The notes under the pieces: generated by a model
Told to the model about the DNA's origin: nothing
Database searches by the model: none
The model's input: the letters and a program-made list of their open reading frames with translations, nothing else
Origin: UBA2779 sp965232615
GTDB lineage: Bacteria; Spirochaetota; Spirochaetia; DSM-2461
Assembly (NCBI GenBank): GCA_965232615.1
Contig: OZ246985.1
Location: forward strand, 372,001 to 436,000
Length of the DNA: 64,000 nt
Reading direction: 5' to 3'
Made by a program: the position numbers and the translations under genes
Part shown: one piece after another, positions 52,621 through 61,908 of the stretch
How the letters are laid out: each line of letters opens with the position of its first letter
How positions within the stretch are numbered: position 1 is the stretch's first letter

Positions 52621-55365
52621 ATGGGCTACAAATTCATTGACGAAACTGGCAAATTTACCGTGGACAAACCTGAGATGTCCAGCTACCTGTATTTTCCCTT
52701 GTGTAACGACGAAGGCATTAAAAGCGCCATAACACCAGAATTAGCTGGTGACATGAAGGTGGATCAGAACACCTTCGCCTTACAGCCTGTCTCCAGTGAG
52801 GAACTGCACAACTCAAGGGCTACCAGGAATTTCTGGGTGAAGATAAATGGCAAAGACCTATGGTCATTGACAGGGCAATCAGCCAAGCAGCAAATGCTAA
52901 AAGGTACGGCAGATAAAGAGACCACAAGTCTGGAAGCCGGTTTTCTCTATCATAAGCTAACCAGGGCGTCCAAAGATCTGCCGCTGAAAGCTGAAATCAC
53001 CAGTTTTGTCCCCAGCAACAATGATCCCCTGGAGCTGACGGCTTTCAAATTGGTCAATACAGGTGATACAACCATGACTGTGGAAGGAACCTCGGCCATT
53101 CCTTTGTATGGCCGATCCGCCGATAACTACAGAGACCATCGGCAGGTAACATCCCTTCTCGGCAGAAGCGGCCTTAACGAATCCGGTCTCTGGCTCAAAC
53201 CTGCCTTGTCCTTTGATGAACGGGGCCATCAGATAAATGAGACAACCTATGGGGTTTTTGGCCGTGGGCAGACAAACAGCGGCAATGCCGTCACTATGAT
53301 TGGAGCCATTCCCACTGTAGAGGAATTCATCGGTGAAGGCGGAAGTCTTGATTGGCCTTTAAGTCTGAATAACAGGGAAGAAGTCATGGTGCCGATTGGC
53401 ACAAAGGTGGATGGGTTTGAAGCAATGGCTGGTCTTTGCTTTGAGAAAGCGTCCTTAAAACCGGGGGAATCAATAACCTTCTACATCGGCATTTTTATCG
53501 ATAAAAATGATGAAACAGATAAGACAATGGCCCACTGGGTTCGGAAGTATGGCTCGGAAACAGGTTTCAATGATGCCCTTGAAGCCACCAAAGCCCATTG
53601 GCAAAAAAAGGTGGATGTCATTGGCATAAGAACCAAAGACGAGAATTTTGACCATTGGATGCGATGGGTGAACCTCCAGCCGATCCTGCGCCGTATCTAT
53701 GGCTGTTCCTTCCTGCCGCATCATGATTATGGCCGCGGCGGCCGCGGCTGGCGTGATCTTTGGCAAGACTGTCTCGCCCTGCTTCTAATGGAGCCTGGGG
53801 ATGTCAGATTCCTATTGTTGAACAACTTTGCCGGTGTACGTATCGATGGATCCAATGCCACCATCATTGGTTCAGAGCCAGGCGAATTCATTGCTGATCG
53901 TAACAACATCAGCAGAATTTGGATGGATCATGGGGCATGGCCATGGTTGACGACCAAAGAGTACATTCATCAGTCCGGTGATTTGGGCTTTCTTCTTGAA
54001 GAGCAAACTTATTTCAAAGATGCTCTGACGGCAAGGGCCAAGGGCAGAGATTTGCACTGGGAAAACAGCTATGGTCAACAGCTTAAAACGGATGACGATC
54101 AGGTGTACAAAGGCTCCCTCATCGAACATCTGCTTATTCAGAACCTATCCATTGTCTATCACGTGGGACAACACAACATCTTGAAACTTGAAGATGCGGA
54201 CTGGAACGATGCTCTTGATATGGCAGGCGATCTGGGTGAAAGTGTTGCCTTTACAGCCCTTTATGCCGGTAACTTAAGAGACCTTAGCCTAATGCTTAAA
54301 GATCTTGCCGAGAAAAAATCCATCAGTCATATTCCGCTTTGCAAAGAGCTGGTGATGCTTTTAGAAGATGTTGATTGGATGGATGTAGAAGGAAAAAATG
54401 CTCACCTGGCCAGGTACTTTGATTCAGTTGCCCATAAGATTTCCGGTGAAAAAGTTTCCGTGCCCATTGTGGAAATTTGCAAAAGCATTGATAAAAAGGC
54501 AGTAGCTATGACCGAGCATCTGCAGAGACAGGAATTCATTGCCAGTGAAGAGGGTTATCGGTGGTTTAACAGCTACTATGATAACCACGGAAAAGCCGTT
54601 GAAGGAGATCATAATCCTGGTATCAGGGTTATGTTGACGGGCCAGGTATTTACTTTAATGGGGAATATAGCCACAGATGAACAGGCGGCCTCTGTTGTAA
54701 AGACCTGTAAACACTACCTTCAAGATGCCGGTGTTGGCGGTTATCGGCTGAACACGGATTTCAAAGAAATAAAGCATGATCTCGGACGTTGTTTTGGCTT
54801 TTCCTATGGTCATAAAGAGAACGGCGCCATGTTTAGCCATATGGCCATCATGTATGGCAATGCCCTCTACAAAAGAGGTTTTCTGGAAGAGGGCTTTGGG
54901 CTGATCAAAAACATTTTCAGCCACTGTTCTGATTTTGAAAAGGCTAGAATATATCCTTCTATTCCTGAGTACGTCAACAACCGGGGCAGAGGGATGTATA
55001 CCTACCTAACAGGTTCCGCTAGCTGGCTTCTCTATACCGTTGTTACAGAAATGTTCGGCTGCCAATGTTACTACGGCGATCTGAAGTTAGAGCCTAAGCT
55101 TCATCCAGGCCAATTCAAAGATGGCGTAGCAACCATCAATTTCCTTTATGGCAAAAAGCCCCTAACAGTCCAGTACCATCTTGATGGCAAGGAGACGGCA
55201 AAACAAACATTTAAGGGGTATCAATTGCTGTCAGCGTCATCGGATGCCGTTGATATGGATGTTGATAATTTTGGCAGTCATGTCATCCTGCCAAGTGTTG
55301 CCGTACGCAAAGCCCAAGAAGCCGGTGTCCCCCTGCATGTGACCGTCAAAGCCATTGTTGACTAA
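52621..55365 (+). CDS. GH94 beta-glycoside phosphorylase
   Basis: About 914 residues. It splits a beta-glucoside with phosphate into glucose 1-phosphate and a shorter sugar (family property). The N-terminal beta-sandwich is followed by an (alpha/alpha)6 barrel with YGRGGRGWRDLWQDCLALLL and the catalytic Asp in EDADWNDALDMAG near residue 525, and phosphate-site residues in the C-terminal half (YVNNRGRGMYTYLTGSASWL). Cellobiose, laminaribiose and other beta-glucan specificities exist in GH94, and the substrate is undecided. ATG 52621 is preferred, with AAGGAAA upstream; the longer frame to 52537 lacks support. Confidence 0.87.
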   Translation: MGYKFIDETGKFTVDKPEMSSYLYFPLCNDEGIKSAITPELAGDMKVDQNTFALQPVSSEELHNSRATRNFWVKINGKDLWSLTGQSAKQQMLKGTADKETTSLEAGFLYHKLTRASKDLPLKAEITSFVPSNNDPLELTAFKLVNTGDTTMTVEGTSAIPLYGRSADNYRDHRQVTSLLGRSGLNESGLWLKPALSFDERGHQINETTYGVFGRGQTNSGNAVTMIGAIPTVEEFIGEGGSLDWPLSLNNREEVMVPIGTKVDGFEAMAGLCFEKASLKPGESITFYIGIFIDKNDETDKTMAHWVRKYGSETGFNDALEATKAHWQKKVDVIGIRTKDENFDHWMRWVNLQPILRRIYGCSFLPHHDYGRGGRGWRDLWQDCLALLLMEPGDVRFLLLNNFAGVRIDGSNATIIGSEPGEFIADRNNISRIWMDHGAWPWLTTKEYIHQSGDLGFLLEEQTYFKDALTARAKGRDLHWENSYGQQLKTDDDQVYKGSLIEHLLIQNLSIVYHVGQHNILKLEDADWNDALDMAGDLGESVAFTALYAGNLRDLSLMLKDLAEKKSISHIPLCKELVMLLEDVDWMDVEGKNAHLARYFDSVAHKISGEKVSVPIVEICKSIDKKAVAMTEHLQRQEFIASEEGYRWFNSYYDNHGKAVEGDHNPGIRVMLTGQVFTLMGNIATDEQAASVVKTCKHYLQDAGVGGYRLNTDFKEIKHDLGRCFGFSYGHKENGAMFSHMAIMYGNALYKRGFLEEGFGLIKNIFSHCSDFEKARIYPSIPEYVNNRGRGMYTYLTGSASWLLYTVVTEMFGCQCYYGDLKLEPKLHPGQFKDGVATINFLYGKKPLTVQYHLDGKETAKQTFKGYQLLSASSDAVDMDVDNFGSHVILPSVAVRKAQEAGVPLHVTVKAIVD

Positions 55366-55838
55366 CCTGCGCTATTCCCACCTAAACAGAATGCTGGCGA
55401 CGAGAAGGAATATCAGAGTTATGCCGCCCAGAAAGGCCAGGTTCGGCATGATATCGAAGAGCCCGGCCCCTTCAAGCATGATACTCCGGACTCGATGGGA
55501 AAATTCATTGCCAGCGCCAATCCGTTGAGCATCCCGGATATTTTTTGCCAAAGCCCTCAGGCATCACCGCTATACCCCATTCAATCTTCACTTCCGTCAA
55601 TCCTTTTGACACCGAAATAATCTGTTTACATAAATGACATTTATTCTGCCTGTGCAGCAGAAAAAGCAGAATGTAGGCTGAAATCACTAAACAAGATCGG
55701 AATTCACAGAAAAATGCGAAAAAAGAAGATTTTTTTCAATCCTGGTGTTGACAAAACGTTTTTTAGTATTATCTTAAATGAAATGGCATTAATACACATG
55801 CAAATTCCAAAAAAAAACCAGGGAGAAAAAGAAGAGAA
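55366..55838. other. Gene-free stretch with a candidate promoter
   Basis: No gene is recognised. TTGACA at 55748-55753 with TATCTT at 55770-55775 (16-bp spacing) could drive the two small frames that follow. The preceding 300 bp contain no clear motif. Confidence 0.35.
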
Positions 55839-56030
55839 ATGGAGAGTATTGCTGATCAGCTTAAGGAAATTTTTACGGATAAAGAGAATACTAAGCCTCT
55901 TACAGACGACGAATTCGAGCGGGTCAATCGATTCCGCAATTCCGATCATAAATTAGACGATTTAGAAATAGTCATAGCGGAAGAATTCAATTATGACACA
56001 TTGAGCAAAGTCAATACCCCCGAAGCATAA
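55839..56030 (+). CDS. Small hypothetical protein
   Basis: 63 residues, strongly acidic and helical (ADQLKEIFTDKENTKPLTDD, ERVNRFRNSDHKLDDLEIVI). It is preceded by a purine-rich stretch (GGGAGAAAAAGAAGAG) that could act as ribosome site. Its TAA touches the ATG of the next frame (TAAATG), which suggests a coupled pair. A small antitoxin-like or regulatory protein is possible but unsupported. Confidence 0.4.
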   Translation: MESIADQLKEIFTDKENTKPLTDDEFERVNRFRNSDHKLDDLEIVIAEEFNYDTLSKVNTPEA

Positions 56031-56375
56031 ATGACAAGGGATAAATTCCACGAGATTTGGACTAAATCTGTGACACCACGCAGCGAACTGCTCTGCAAAG
56101 TGATTGGCGATGACAGCATTTCCTTCCATCCCGAATCCGAAACACACATCCGGATTCATTATCAAAAAACTAGACAGACATCAAAGGGACTGCTAATTAA
56201 GGCTGTAGGAAAAACCGCTGCGAAAAATTTATTGGACAGACATAAGGTGGCTTCTATGATTATGTACTCCATCGTGGTATTGAGGCCGCTTAGGCTTCGG
56301 CGAGGACAATCCTCGTTTTGCGCACGGTATGCAAACGAATTCTTAGGTTTTCTTTGCGGGTCTGGATATTATTAA
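56031..56375 (+). CDS. Small hypothetical protein, possibly truncated
   Basis: 114 residues. The first 75 look protein-like (MTRDKFHEIWTKSVTPRSEL, then HIRIHYQKTRQTSKGLLIKA). The tail (LRPLRLRRGQSSFCARYANE) has a composition typical of read-through into non-coding sequence, so the real gene may be cut near 56260. It directly follows the 63-residue frame. Not recognised. Confidence 0.35.
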   Translation: MTRDKFHEIWTKSVTPRSELLCKVIGDDSISFHPESETHIRIHYQKTRQTSKGLLIKAVGKTAAKNLLDRHKVASMIMYSIVVLRPLRLRRGQSSFCARYANEFLGFLCGSGYY

Positions 56376-56700
56376 AACATTTATGCATAAAGATGGAATA
56401 AATCCCCCTCTCTTGAAGACCCCGTCAGCAAGCCCAGAAAGCTATATCATGCAGACCCTCCGTTGCATCTGGTTTGCCAAAGTGCGGAATTGTTTTGACA
56501 TCTTTTCTTTTGCAAATATTTTTTTCTTCATCGAGAAATACTCATTCATAGCACAGAGCAAAGAAAATAGCAGCGAAATCGGCTATAAGAGGGCTTAATC
56601 CTCTTTATACCATTCAGCTCGGCGGACATGCACCCGGAACAGAGCAGGGCTGTTATTAATAACAATGCGGGCCGGAGAGTTTTTTCCCATGACATATTAT
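56376..56700. other. Intergenic stretch, nothing recognised
   Basis: About 325 bp with short frames only. A palindrome GTTATTAATAAC lies at 56653-56664. It precedes the type-1 repeat at 56701. Confidence 0.35.
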
Positions 56701-56957
56701 GGGCAACCTCTATAAAACCGTTTTTGGAATTTGGCGCAATGGCGGTGTGTTCCTCGGGCTACGCCCTGCGGTACACACCTGATTAAATTTTTTCTTGATG
56801 CAAGGCGGCAAAAGCGGAGCGTAGCTTAAGCGGTTGGCGGTGCGTTCCTCGGAGCTTTGCTCCTGCGGTACGCACCTGATTACGTGAGCATTTTGACAAC
56901 GTAGCAGCGAGGAAAAAGATCAAGCCAAATTCCAAAAACAGTTTTTTAGATGTTGCC
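56701..56957. repeat. Type-1 miniature repeat element overlapping parB end
   Basis: 257 bp bounded by GGGCAACCTCTATAAAACC and a right end TTTTTTAGATGTTGCC. Modules: 56745-56778 with GTGTGT/ACACAC stems and inner GGGC-TAC-GCCC, and about 56839-56874 with GTGCGT/ACGCAC stems. The right terminus contains the last codons and stop of parB on the minus strand. Confidence 0.8.
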
Positions 56958-57818
56958 ATGAACAATTAGATCATAGATCCGCTCCAGGTCATCCTGGCTA
57001 TACCAGGATATTTCAATTTTTCCCTTAGATAAAGCTCCCTTCAATCTCACCTTCGTTCCCAGCGAAGAAATAAACTGTTCTTCCAATCTTGAGATTTCCG
57101 GATCCTTACTAATTCCTGTTGATTCCGTCTTGCGCTTACCTGTGCTTCTATGACCACGATTCATATCAACCGCAGCAACTTCGGCATCTCTAACCGATAA
57201 GGAATCTGTCATTATCCTTGAATAGAGGGTTTCCTGATCCGCCGGGTTGGTTACGGCCAGAATGGCTCGTGCATGGCCAGCACTCAGTTTCCCATTTTCC
57301 ATGGCATTCTTCATACTCCCAGGAAGTTTGAGTAACCGCAAAAGGTTGGCTACTGTCGACCTTTTCTTACCGACTTTGTCTGCAACATCCTGCTGGGATA
57401 AATTGAGTGAATCCATCAGGTGATAGTACGCCTTCGCCTCTTCCAGCGGAGTAAGATCTTCTCTCTGAACATTTTCAACAAGTGTAATTTCAAGCTTCTG
57501 CTCCGGGCTAAATACCTGGACGATAACTGGAACTTCGGTTAAACCAGCTTCTCGACTGGCTCTCCATCGACGCTCTCCAGCAATAATCATATATGTATCA
57601 TTCAGACTTTTTTCTGCCAGAATGGGCTGTATAACGCCTTGTTGTCTGATTGACTCTGCAAGCTCCTTCATTGTTTCCGGATTAAATCTCTGCCTGGGTT
57701 GTTCGGGGTTAGGAACAAGTCTGTCAATTGAGATGCTCATTACATCCTGTATTGGCATATTGAATTCATCACCTAATAGAGCATCCAATCCCTGACCAAG
57801 AGCTTTTTTTTTAGACAC
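56946..57818 (-). CDS. parB: Chromosome-partitioning protein ParB
   Basis: 290 residues. The N-terminal CTPase domain has LVPNPEQPRQRF and AGERRWRASREAGL; the central helix-turn-helix reads LSQQDVADKVGKKRSTVANL; a C-terminal dimerisation domain ends IEISWYSQDDLERIYDLIVH. ParB loads on parS and spreads, acting with ParA in chromosome segregation. The end HGNI-stop is encoded by a repeat terminus (GGCAACATCTAA). It overlaps parA by 8 bp. No parS site (TGTTTCACGTGAAACA) was seen here. Confidence 0.93.
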   Translation of the reverse strand: MSKKKALGQGLDALLGDEFNMPIQDVMSISIDRLVPNPEQPRQRFNPETMKELAESIRQQGVIQPILAEKSLNDTYMIIAGERRWRASREAGLTEVPVIVQVFSPEQKLEITLVENVQREDLTPLEEAKAYYHLMDSLNLSQQDVADKVGKKRSTVANLLRLLKLPGSMKNAMENGKLSAGHARAILAVTNPADQETLYSRIMTDSLSVRDAEVAAVDMNRGHRSTGKRKTESTGISKDPEISRLEEQFISSLGTKVRLKGALSKGKIEISWYSQDDLERIYDLIVHGNI

Positions 57819-58578
57819 GATCCATAACCTCTTTTGCTAATGCTAAATAACTTCTGGCACCAATGCAGCTTGAATCATATAAATTTATTGGTTTTCCATG
57901 GCTTGGTGCTTCTGAAAGTCGTACATTTCGTGGAATAATCGTTTTAAATAGGTATTCCGGCTGTCGTTTGAATGCATTCTTCACCTGTTGAATTACCTCA
58001 TGTGATAATCTTGTTCTGGCATCAAACATTGTGAAAACTATTCCACCAATTTTCAGCTTCGGGTTTAAGTTTTGTTGAATACGCTTAATCGTTTTGAACA
58101 GCATGTTAAGAAAACCCACCAGTGAGAAATACTCACATTGAAGTGGTACAATCACTGAATGAGCTGCCACAAAACCATTAATTGTAAGGATTCCAAGTGA
58201 AGGTGGGCAATCTATAATAATATAGTCATATTGATCCAGAACAGGTTGTAAAGCACTTCTCAGATATTGTTCCCTCTGTTCTGCATTCGCAAGCTCAACT
58301 GTTATTCCTGATAAACTCATATCTGCTGGCAGAAGATCCAAATTCGGTTGTGGAGTGGAAACGATAGCTGAAAAAATTTCTGCTTCCTTAATCAACACTT
58401 GATAAACTCCGATCAGAGGGTTATGAACTCCAACATTGCTGCTGAGATTTCCTTGAGGATCAAAATCAACCAACAGGACTTTCTTACCAAATTCCGCTAT
58501 GTAGGCGGCAATATTAACCGCTGATGTTGTCTTACCAACACCTCCCTTCTGGTTCGCAAAGACAACCACATGACCCAT
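57811..58578 (-). CDS. parA: Chromosome-partitioning ATPase ParA/Soj
   Basis: About 255 residues with deviant Walker A FANQKGGVGKTTSAVNIA, then VLLVDFDPQGNLSSNVG, Walker B DYIIIDCPPSLGIL, and the C-terminal IIPRNVRLSEAPSHGKPI. It drives segregation of ParB-bound DNA. The frame is open to 58668, but the ATG at 58578 sits exactly where transcription should start from the promoter at 58585-58613, and gives the usual ParA N-terminus. Confidence 0.93.
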   Translation of the reverse strand: MGHVVVFANQKGGVGKTTSAVNIAAYIAEFGKKVLLVDFDPQGNLSSNVGVHNPLIGVYQVLIKEAEIFSAIVSTPQPNLDLLPADMSLSGITVELANAEQREQYLRSALQPVLDQYDYIIIDCPPSLGILTINGFVAAHSVIVPLQCEYFSLVGFLNMLFKTIKRIQQNLNPKLKIGGIVFTMFDARTRLSHEVIQQVKNAFKRQPEYLFKTIIPRNVRLSEAPSHGKPINLYDSSCIGARSYLALAKEVMDRV

Positions 58579-58584
58579 CATTCT

Positions 58585-58613
58585 ATAATAACATCTGTCT
58601 GCTGATTGACCAA
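58585..58613 (-). promoter_or_regulatory. parA promoter, predicted leaderless
   Basis: On the minus strand TTGGTC (58608-58613) and TATTAT (58585-58590) are 17 bp apart. Six bases follow before the ATG at 58578. No Shine-Dalgarno sequence is present. Confidence 0.6.
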
Positions 58614-58807
58614 CCCAAATTACACTTTCAGACCTGTTCTCATAGGTATTTTCACCAGGATTATTCAATTAGTACAAAATTGACATTTTTTTTCATATTG
58701 GGTATCGCTTATGGTAGCCTAAACCGATTATACTATTATAACCTGTTTGAGGAAATTAAATCTGTCTTCTATTCAATAACAGGTTTTCAATTGGACAAAC
58801 TAGTATT

Positions 58808-59872
58808 ATGAAATCAGAAAGTATGAAACTAAATCGTGCAAACCTCTTGAAAATGCCAAAGATTGAGGTACATCGCCATTTGGAAGGAACATATCCAATC
58901 CAGTCATTATTCAAAATGGCTAAAAAAAACAAGCTTGATGTCCCTGGTGATATTGAATCCTTTAAGAAAGCGTTTCAATTCCCAAAAAACCATAAGCCCG
59001 ATTTTCTTCTGTTCCTCAGTAAATTCAAAAAATTCTGGTACAAAAGTATGGAGGACATCTCATCTATAACTCATGATTCGGTATTATCACTGGCAGATGA
59101 GAACTTATTCTACATTGAACTTCGCTTCAATCCACTTCATTTCACAGAACTTACAGGACTGGATCCTTCTGAAGTAACCCAGACAATAATCAACTCCAGC
59201 AACAATGCTGCCAGTAGAACCGGTCTTCAAATACGGTTCATTCTAACGTTTAACAGGGGTGTACAAACGGCCAAAGAGATGATTCAAACTTATCGTGAGC
59301 TTCAAAAAGTTGACCTGTCCAATGTCGTCGGTATTGATCTTGCCGGAGATGAAATAAACTATCCTCCTGAGTTATTCATAGAATTCTTTGATGTCATCAA
59401 AAAAGATGGACATTTCAAAATTGATATACATGCGGGAGAGGTTACGGCTTCAGATAGCATCTGGGTATCAATTGATCAACTACATGCTGATCGCATAGGT
59501 CATGGCATTTCTGCAATTCATGATCCGAAAATACAGAAAGTACTGAAAGATAAAAGAATATTTCTTGCACAATGCATCTCAAGTAACTACCAGACAGGTT
59601 CATGGGTAGATGAAACTACGCATCCCATGAAAAGGCTTTACGAATCAGGGATCCCAATAACAATGGCATCTGATGATCCAACAATACAGGATACTGATTT
59701 AACCGATGACTACTTGAAAGCTGTTACTAATTTTGGATGGACAACTGATACACTGGTTCAACTGAACCTGGATGCAATTGAATCTTCATTTCTAACAGAT
59801 GCAGAAAAGGCATCCATCAGTAACGAATACCTTATGGCTGCTAATTCATACCGGAGCACTTTTCATTTATAG
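58808..59872 (+). CDS. add: Adenosine deaminase-family protein
   Basis: Zinc-dependent amidohydrolase that deaminates adenosine or a related purine nucleoside. Metal and substrate residues are visible: EVHRHLEGTYP near the N-terminus, IDLAGDE, DIHAGEV near residue 205, ADRIGHGISA, and TMASDDPTIQ near 290. The 354-residue length is normal. The start may also be the ATG at 58823; no clear ribosome site separates them. It is divergent from parA. Confidence 0.87.
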   Translation: MKSESMKLNRANLLKMPKIEVHRHLEGTYPIQSLFKMAKKNKLDVPGDIESFKKAFQFPKNHKPDFLLFLSKFKKFWYKSMEDISSITHDSVLSLADENLFYIELRFNPLHFTELTGLDPSEVTQTIINSSNNAASRTGLQIRFILTFNRGVQTAKEMIQTYRELQKVDLSNVVGIDLAGDEINYPPELFIEFFDVIKKDGHFKIDIHAGEVTASDSIWVSIDQLHADRIGHGISAIHDPKIQKVLKDKRIFLAQCISSNYQTGSWVDETTHPMKRLYESGIPITMASDDPTIQDTDLTDDYLKAVTNFGWTTDTLVQLNLDAIESSFLTDAEKASISNEYLMAANSYRSTFHL

Positions 59873-59896
59873 AGCTTACTGGGGATGTCTTTGATA

Positions 59897-59912
59897 GTGT
59901 CAGAAAGCCTGT
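59897..59912. repeat. Solo terminus of the GTGTCAGAAA element
   Basis: GTGTCAGAAAGCCTGT, identical to the left end of the element at 22286. No inverted partner is close. Confidence 0.45.
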
Positions 59913-60039
59913 AAAACCCATTTCAACCCATCCTGTGACTCCAATACCCTCCTCAACCTTCACATACAACGGATCAGGGGGTTGTTCCGTTCATTTTAAC
60001 CAGGATAGACAAAAGAGCTTGCAGGTCGCAACCGCAGTT

Positions 60040-61593
60040 TTACCGGGGGACCTTACCTACTGTGGTGATGGAAAGTATCGCTTCTCCCACTCGTTCGTCG
60101 GTCTGTCCGGCCCGTTGCTTCTTTTTCAATCCTCGGCTCCGGGCGATTACCGCTCCCATCCCTTTGTATACGTGATACCGTTCTCCGCCGATCATGGTGG
60201 TTTCGGTGAGGGCCTCTCCGGGTTCTTCCGAATAGGCGGTAACAACCAACTGCTCCACCCCCAGGGGAGGAACCACCTCGAATAAGGTGGGAAACCTGAC
60301 CGCCCGGGCCACCCGTTCTATTCCGATGTAGTAGGAGGGTTCCAGGAGGACATACTCCCCGGTGGCAAGCCGGTAGGTTATTCGTAAAAAGGCGGGCTGA
60401 TTCACCCGCAGGTAGAACTGAAACTCCTCGTCCTCTTCAAAGACCAGGTTTTCTCCAGCCCGACCCTTTTGGCTCCACACCTCCACATTGATGCCGCCAT
60501 CGGCAATGGCCTCTTCGGAAAACTCTCTCAGGGCCGCCACCGCCTGGTCGTATCCCCGGGGTTCCAGGTTAAACCGGCTCTTTACGGCGGTCGCCGGGAA
60601 GGTTACGGTGGTCATACCCATGATTTTATCATCCCCAAGGGCGATGATATTGAGCCGGACCTCTGGTAATTCTTCCCAGTATACTCCCTTTATCCGAAGT
60701 TCTCCCTTCTTCCGGGGAAGGAAGGACACCAACTTCTCCCGCAAGGCTTCGGCGGCATATACTCCGAACTCGCTGGAGAGCATACTTTCCCCGTAGGTGA
60801 AGGGAGGGTTGATTGCTGGGGGACCCTCCACTCCCTGGCTTTTGAGAGCGATGGCAATTTTCTCCAGAGCTTTTTCAAAGGTGGTTGCTCTGGTACCGCC
60901 GGTCATTTCAAGAGCCCTTTCGATCCTTGTTTTTAAGGCGTCAAAGGCGGATTCAGTAATACCGATCCGGGTATAATAATCCTTCCGTCCTCCCACTGTC
61001 CGATAGTGGTTGGCCGTCTTTTCGATAGAACCGATTACAGGAAGTCCCTGGATGACAATATCATATAGACGGGTCAGATTGCTGCCACTCCGGTTCATTT
61101 CCCCTGCAATTTTTTGGAGTTTTGCCAGTGATTCTTGCCCCTTTTGAACATAGAATTTCAACAGATCAGACCGCTTGATAACGGCCAGGACATAAAGGTT
61201 TTCTTTCTCCATTTCGGTGACGTAGTCTATCCCGGCCACATCCATATCGGTGGTGGTTACGGTCTCCGTGTCAACTTCTGTGAAAGAGTCACTTCCCCCA
61301 TGAGAAGAGCCTTTTTCTCGAATAATGGTCTGGCTTCTTATATGAACCATTATCCGTTGGACCAAGTCGGTCAACGCCGCTTCTCTGGCACGAGTGAGGG
61401 CTTCCGTTTCTTGAACTTCGCCCGTCCTTCCCGTATTGCCTTCAGTCTGTTGAACCATGGCAAACCCGGTCAGGTATAGGGTGTCTGGATATTGAGGATG
61501 TCGTAACCCATACGTTCGGGACCATTCAGAGAGGGCAGTAAGAGGATTCAGGGATATCAGAGCCAGAATAGTAACGCCCATGGATCTTCGCAT
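60040..61593 (-). CDS. Secreted LPP20/DUF4384-like protein
   Basis: About 517 residues with a signal peptide (MRRSMGVTILALISLNPLTA). The N-terminal half resembles LPP20-type modules (ALTRAREAALTDLVQRIMVH, then VTEMEKENLYVLAVIKRSDL). The C-terminal part matches DUF4384 in pattern (EDEEFQFYLRVNQPAFLRIT, then GIERVARAVRFPTLFEVVPP). Role unknown; such proteins sit in the envelope. Composition is GC-richer than in the housekeeping genes. The frame is open to 61689; the ATG at 61593 follows a promoter and starts the signal peptide. Confidence 0.7.
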   Translation of the reverse strand: MRRSMGVTILALISLNPLTALSEWSRTYGLRHPQYPDTLYLTGFAMVQQTEGNTGRTGEVQETEALTRAREAALTDLVQRIMVHIRSQTIIREKGSSHGGSDSFTEVDTETVTTTDMDVAGIDYVTEMEKENLYVLAVIKRSDLLKFYVQKGQESLAKLQKIAGEMNRSGSNLTRLYDIVIQGLPVIGSIEKTANHYRTVGGRKDYYTRIGITESAFDALKTRIERALEMTGGTRATTFEKALEKIAIALKSQGVEGPPAINPPFTYGESMLSSEFGVYAAEALREKLVSFLPRKKGELRIKGVYWEELPEVRLNIIALGDDKIMGMTTVTFPATAVKSRFNLEPRGYDQAVAALREFSEEAIADGGINVEVWSQKGRAGENLVFEEDEEFQFYLRVNQPAFLRITYRLATGEYVLLEPSYYIGIERVARAVRFPTLFEVVPPLGVEQLVVTAYSEEPGEALTETTMIGGERYHVYKGMGAVIARSRGLKKKQRAGQTDERVGEAILSITTVGKVPR

Positions 61594-61600
61594 AGGGATC

Positions 61601-61629
61601 ATGCTATTAAACTTGGCAGGTTTAGTCAA
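61601..61629 (-). promoter_or_regulatory. Promoter of the DUF4384 gene, predicted leaderless
   Basis: On the minus strand TTGACT (61624-61629) and TAGCAT (61601-61606) are 17 bp apart; 7 bases separate the -10 from the ATG at 61593. Confidence 0.5.
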
Positions 61630-61657
61630 CTCAGCCACTTGCATTATAAATACTTTA

Positions 61658-61849
61658 GGGTACCTCGCGGCCTGTCTGCGTGCGGACACGCACAGGCAGG
61701 CAAAAGCTCAAGCGTATCCTAAGCGGTTGGCGGTGCGTTCCTCGGAGCTTTGCTCCTGCGGTACGCACCTGCTTACGTGAGTATTTTAACAACGCAGTAG
61801 CGGCGGAAAAGATCGAGTCAAGAACTCAATGGGGTTTTTTGAGGTGCCC
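61658..61849. repeat. Type-1 miniature repeat element, shortened
   Basis: 192 bp bounded by GGGTACCTC and GAGGTGCCC. It has one hairpin module at about 61732-61767 and a 30-bp palindrome at 61671-61700, which matches the one in the 11091 element at 29 of 30 positions. The left part of the usual core is missing. Confidence 0.75.
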
Positions 61850-61908
61850 ATAATATATCCAGGACCAGAGAAGATAAGCACGACCAATTCCTCCTTCCCG
61901 TTGATCTG

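Noticed and set aside
56946..58807. parS site and replication origin near parAB
   Set aside because: No sequence close to TGTTTCACGTGAAACA and no cluster of DnaA boxes was seen.
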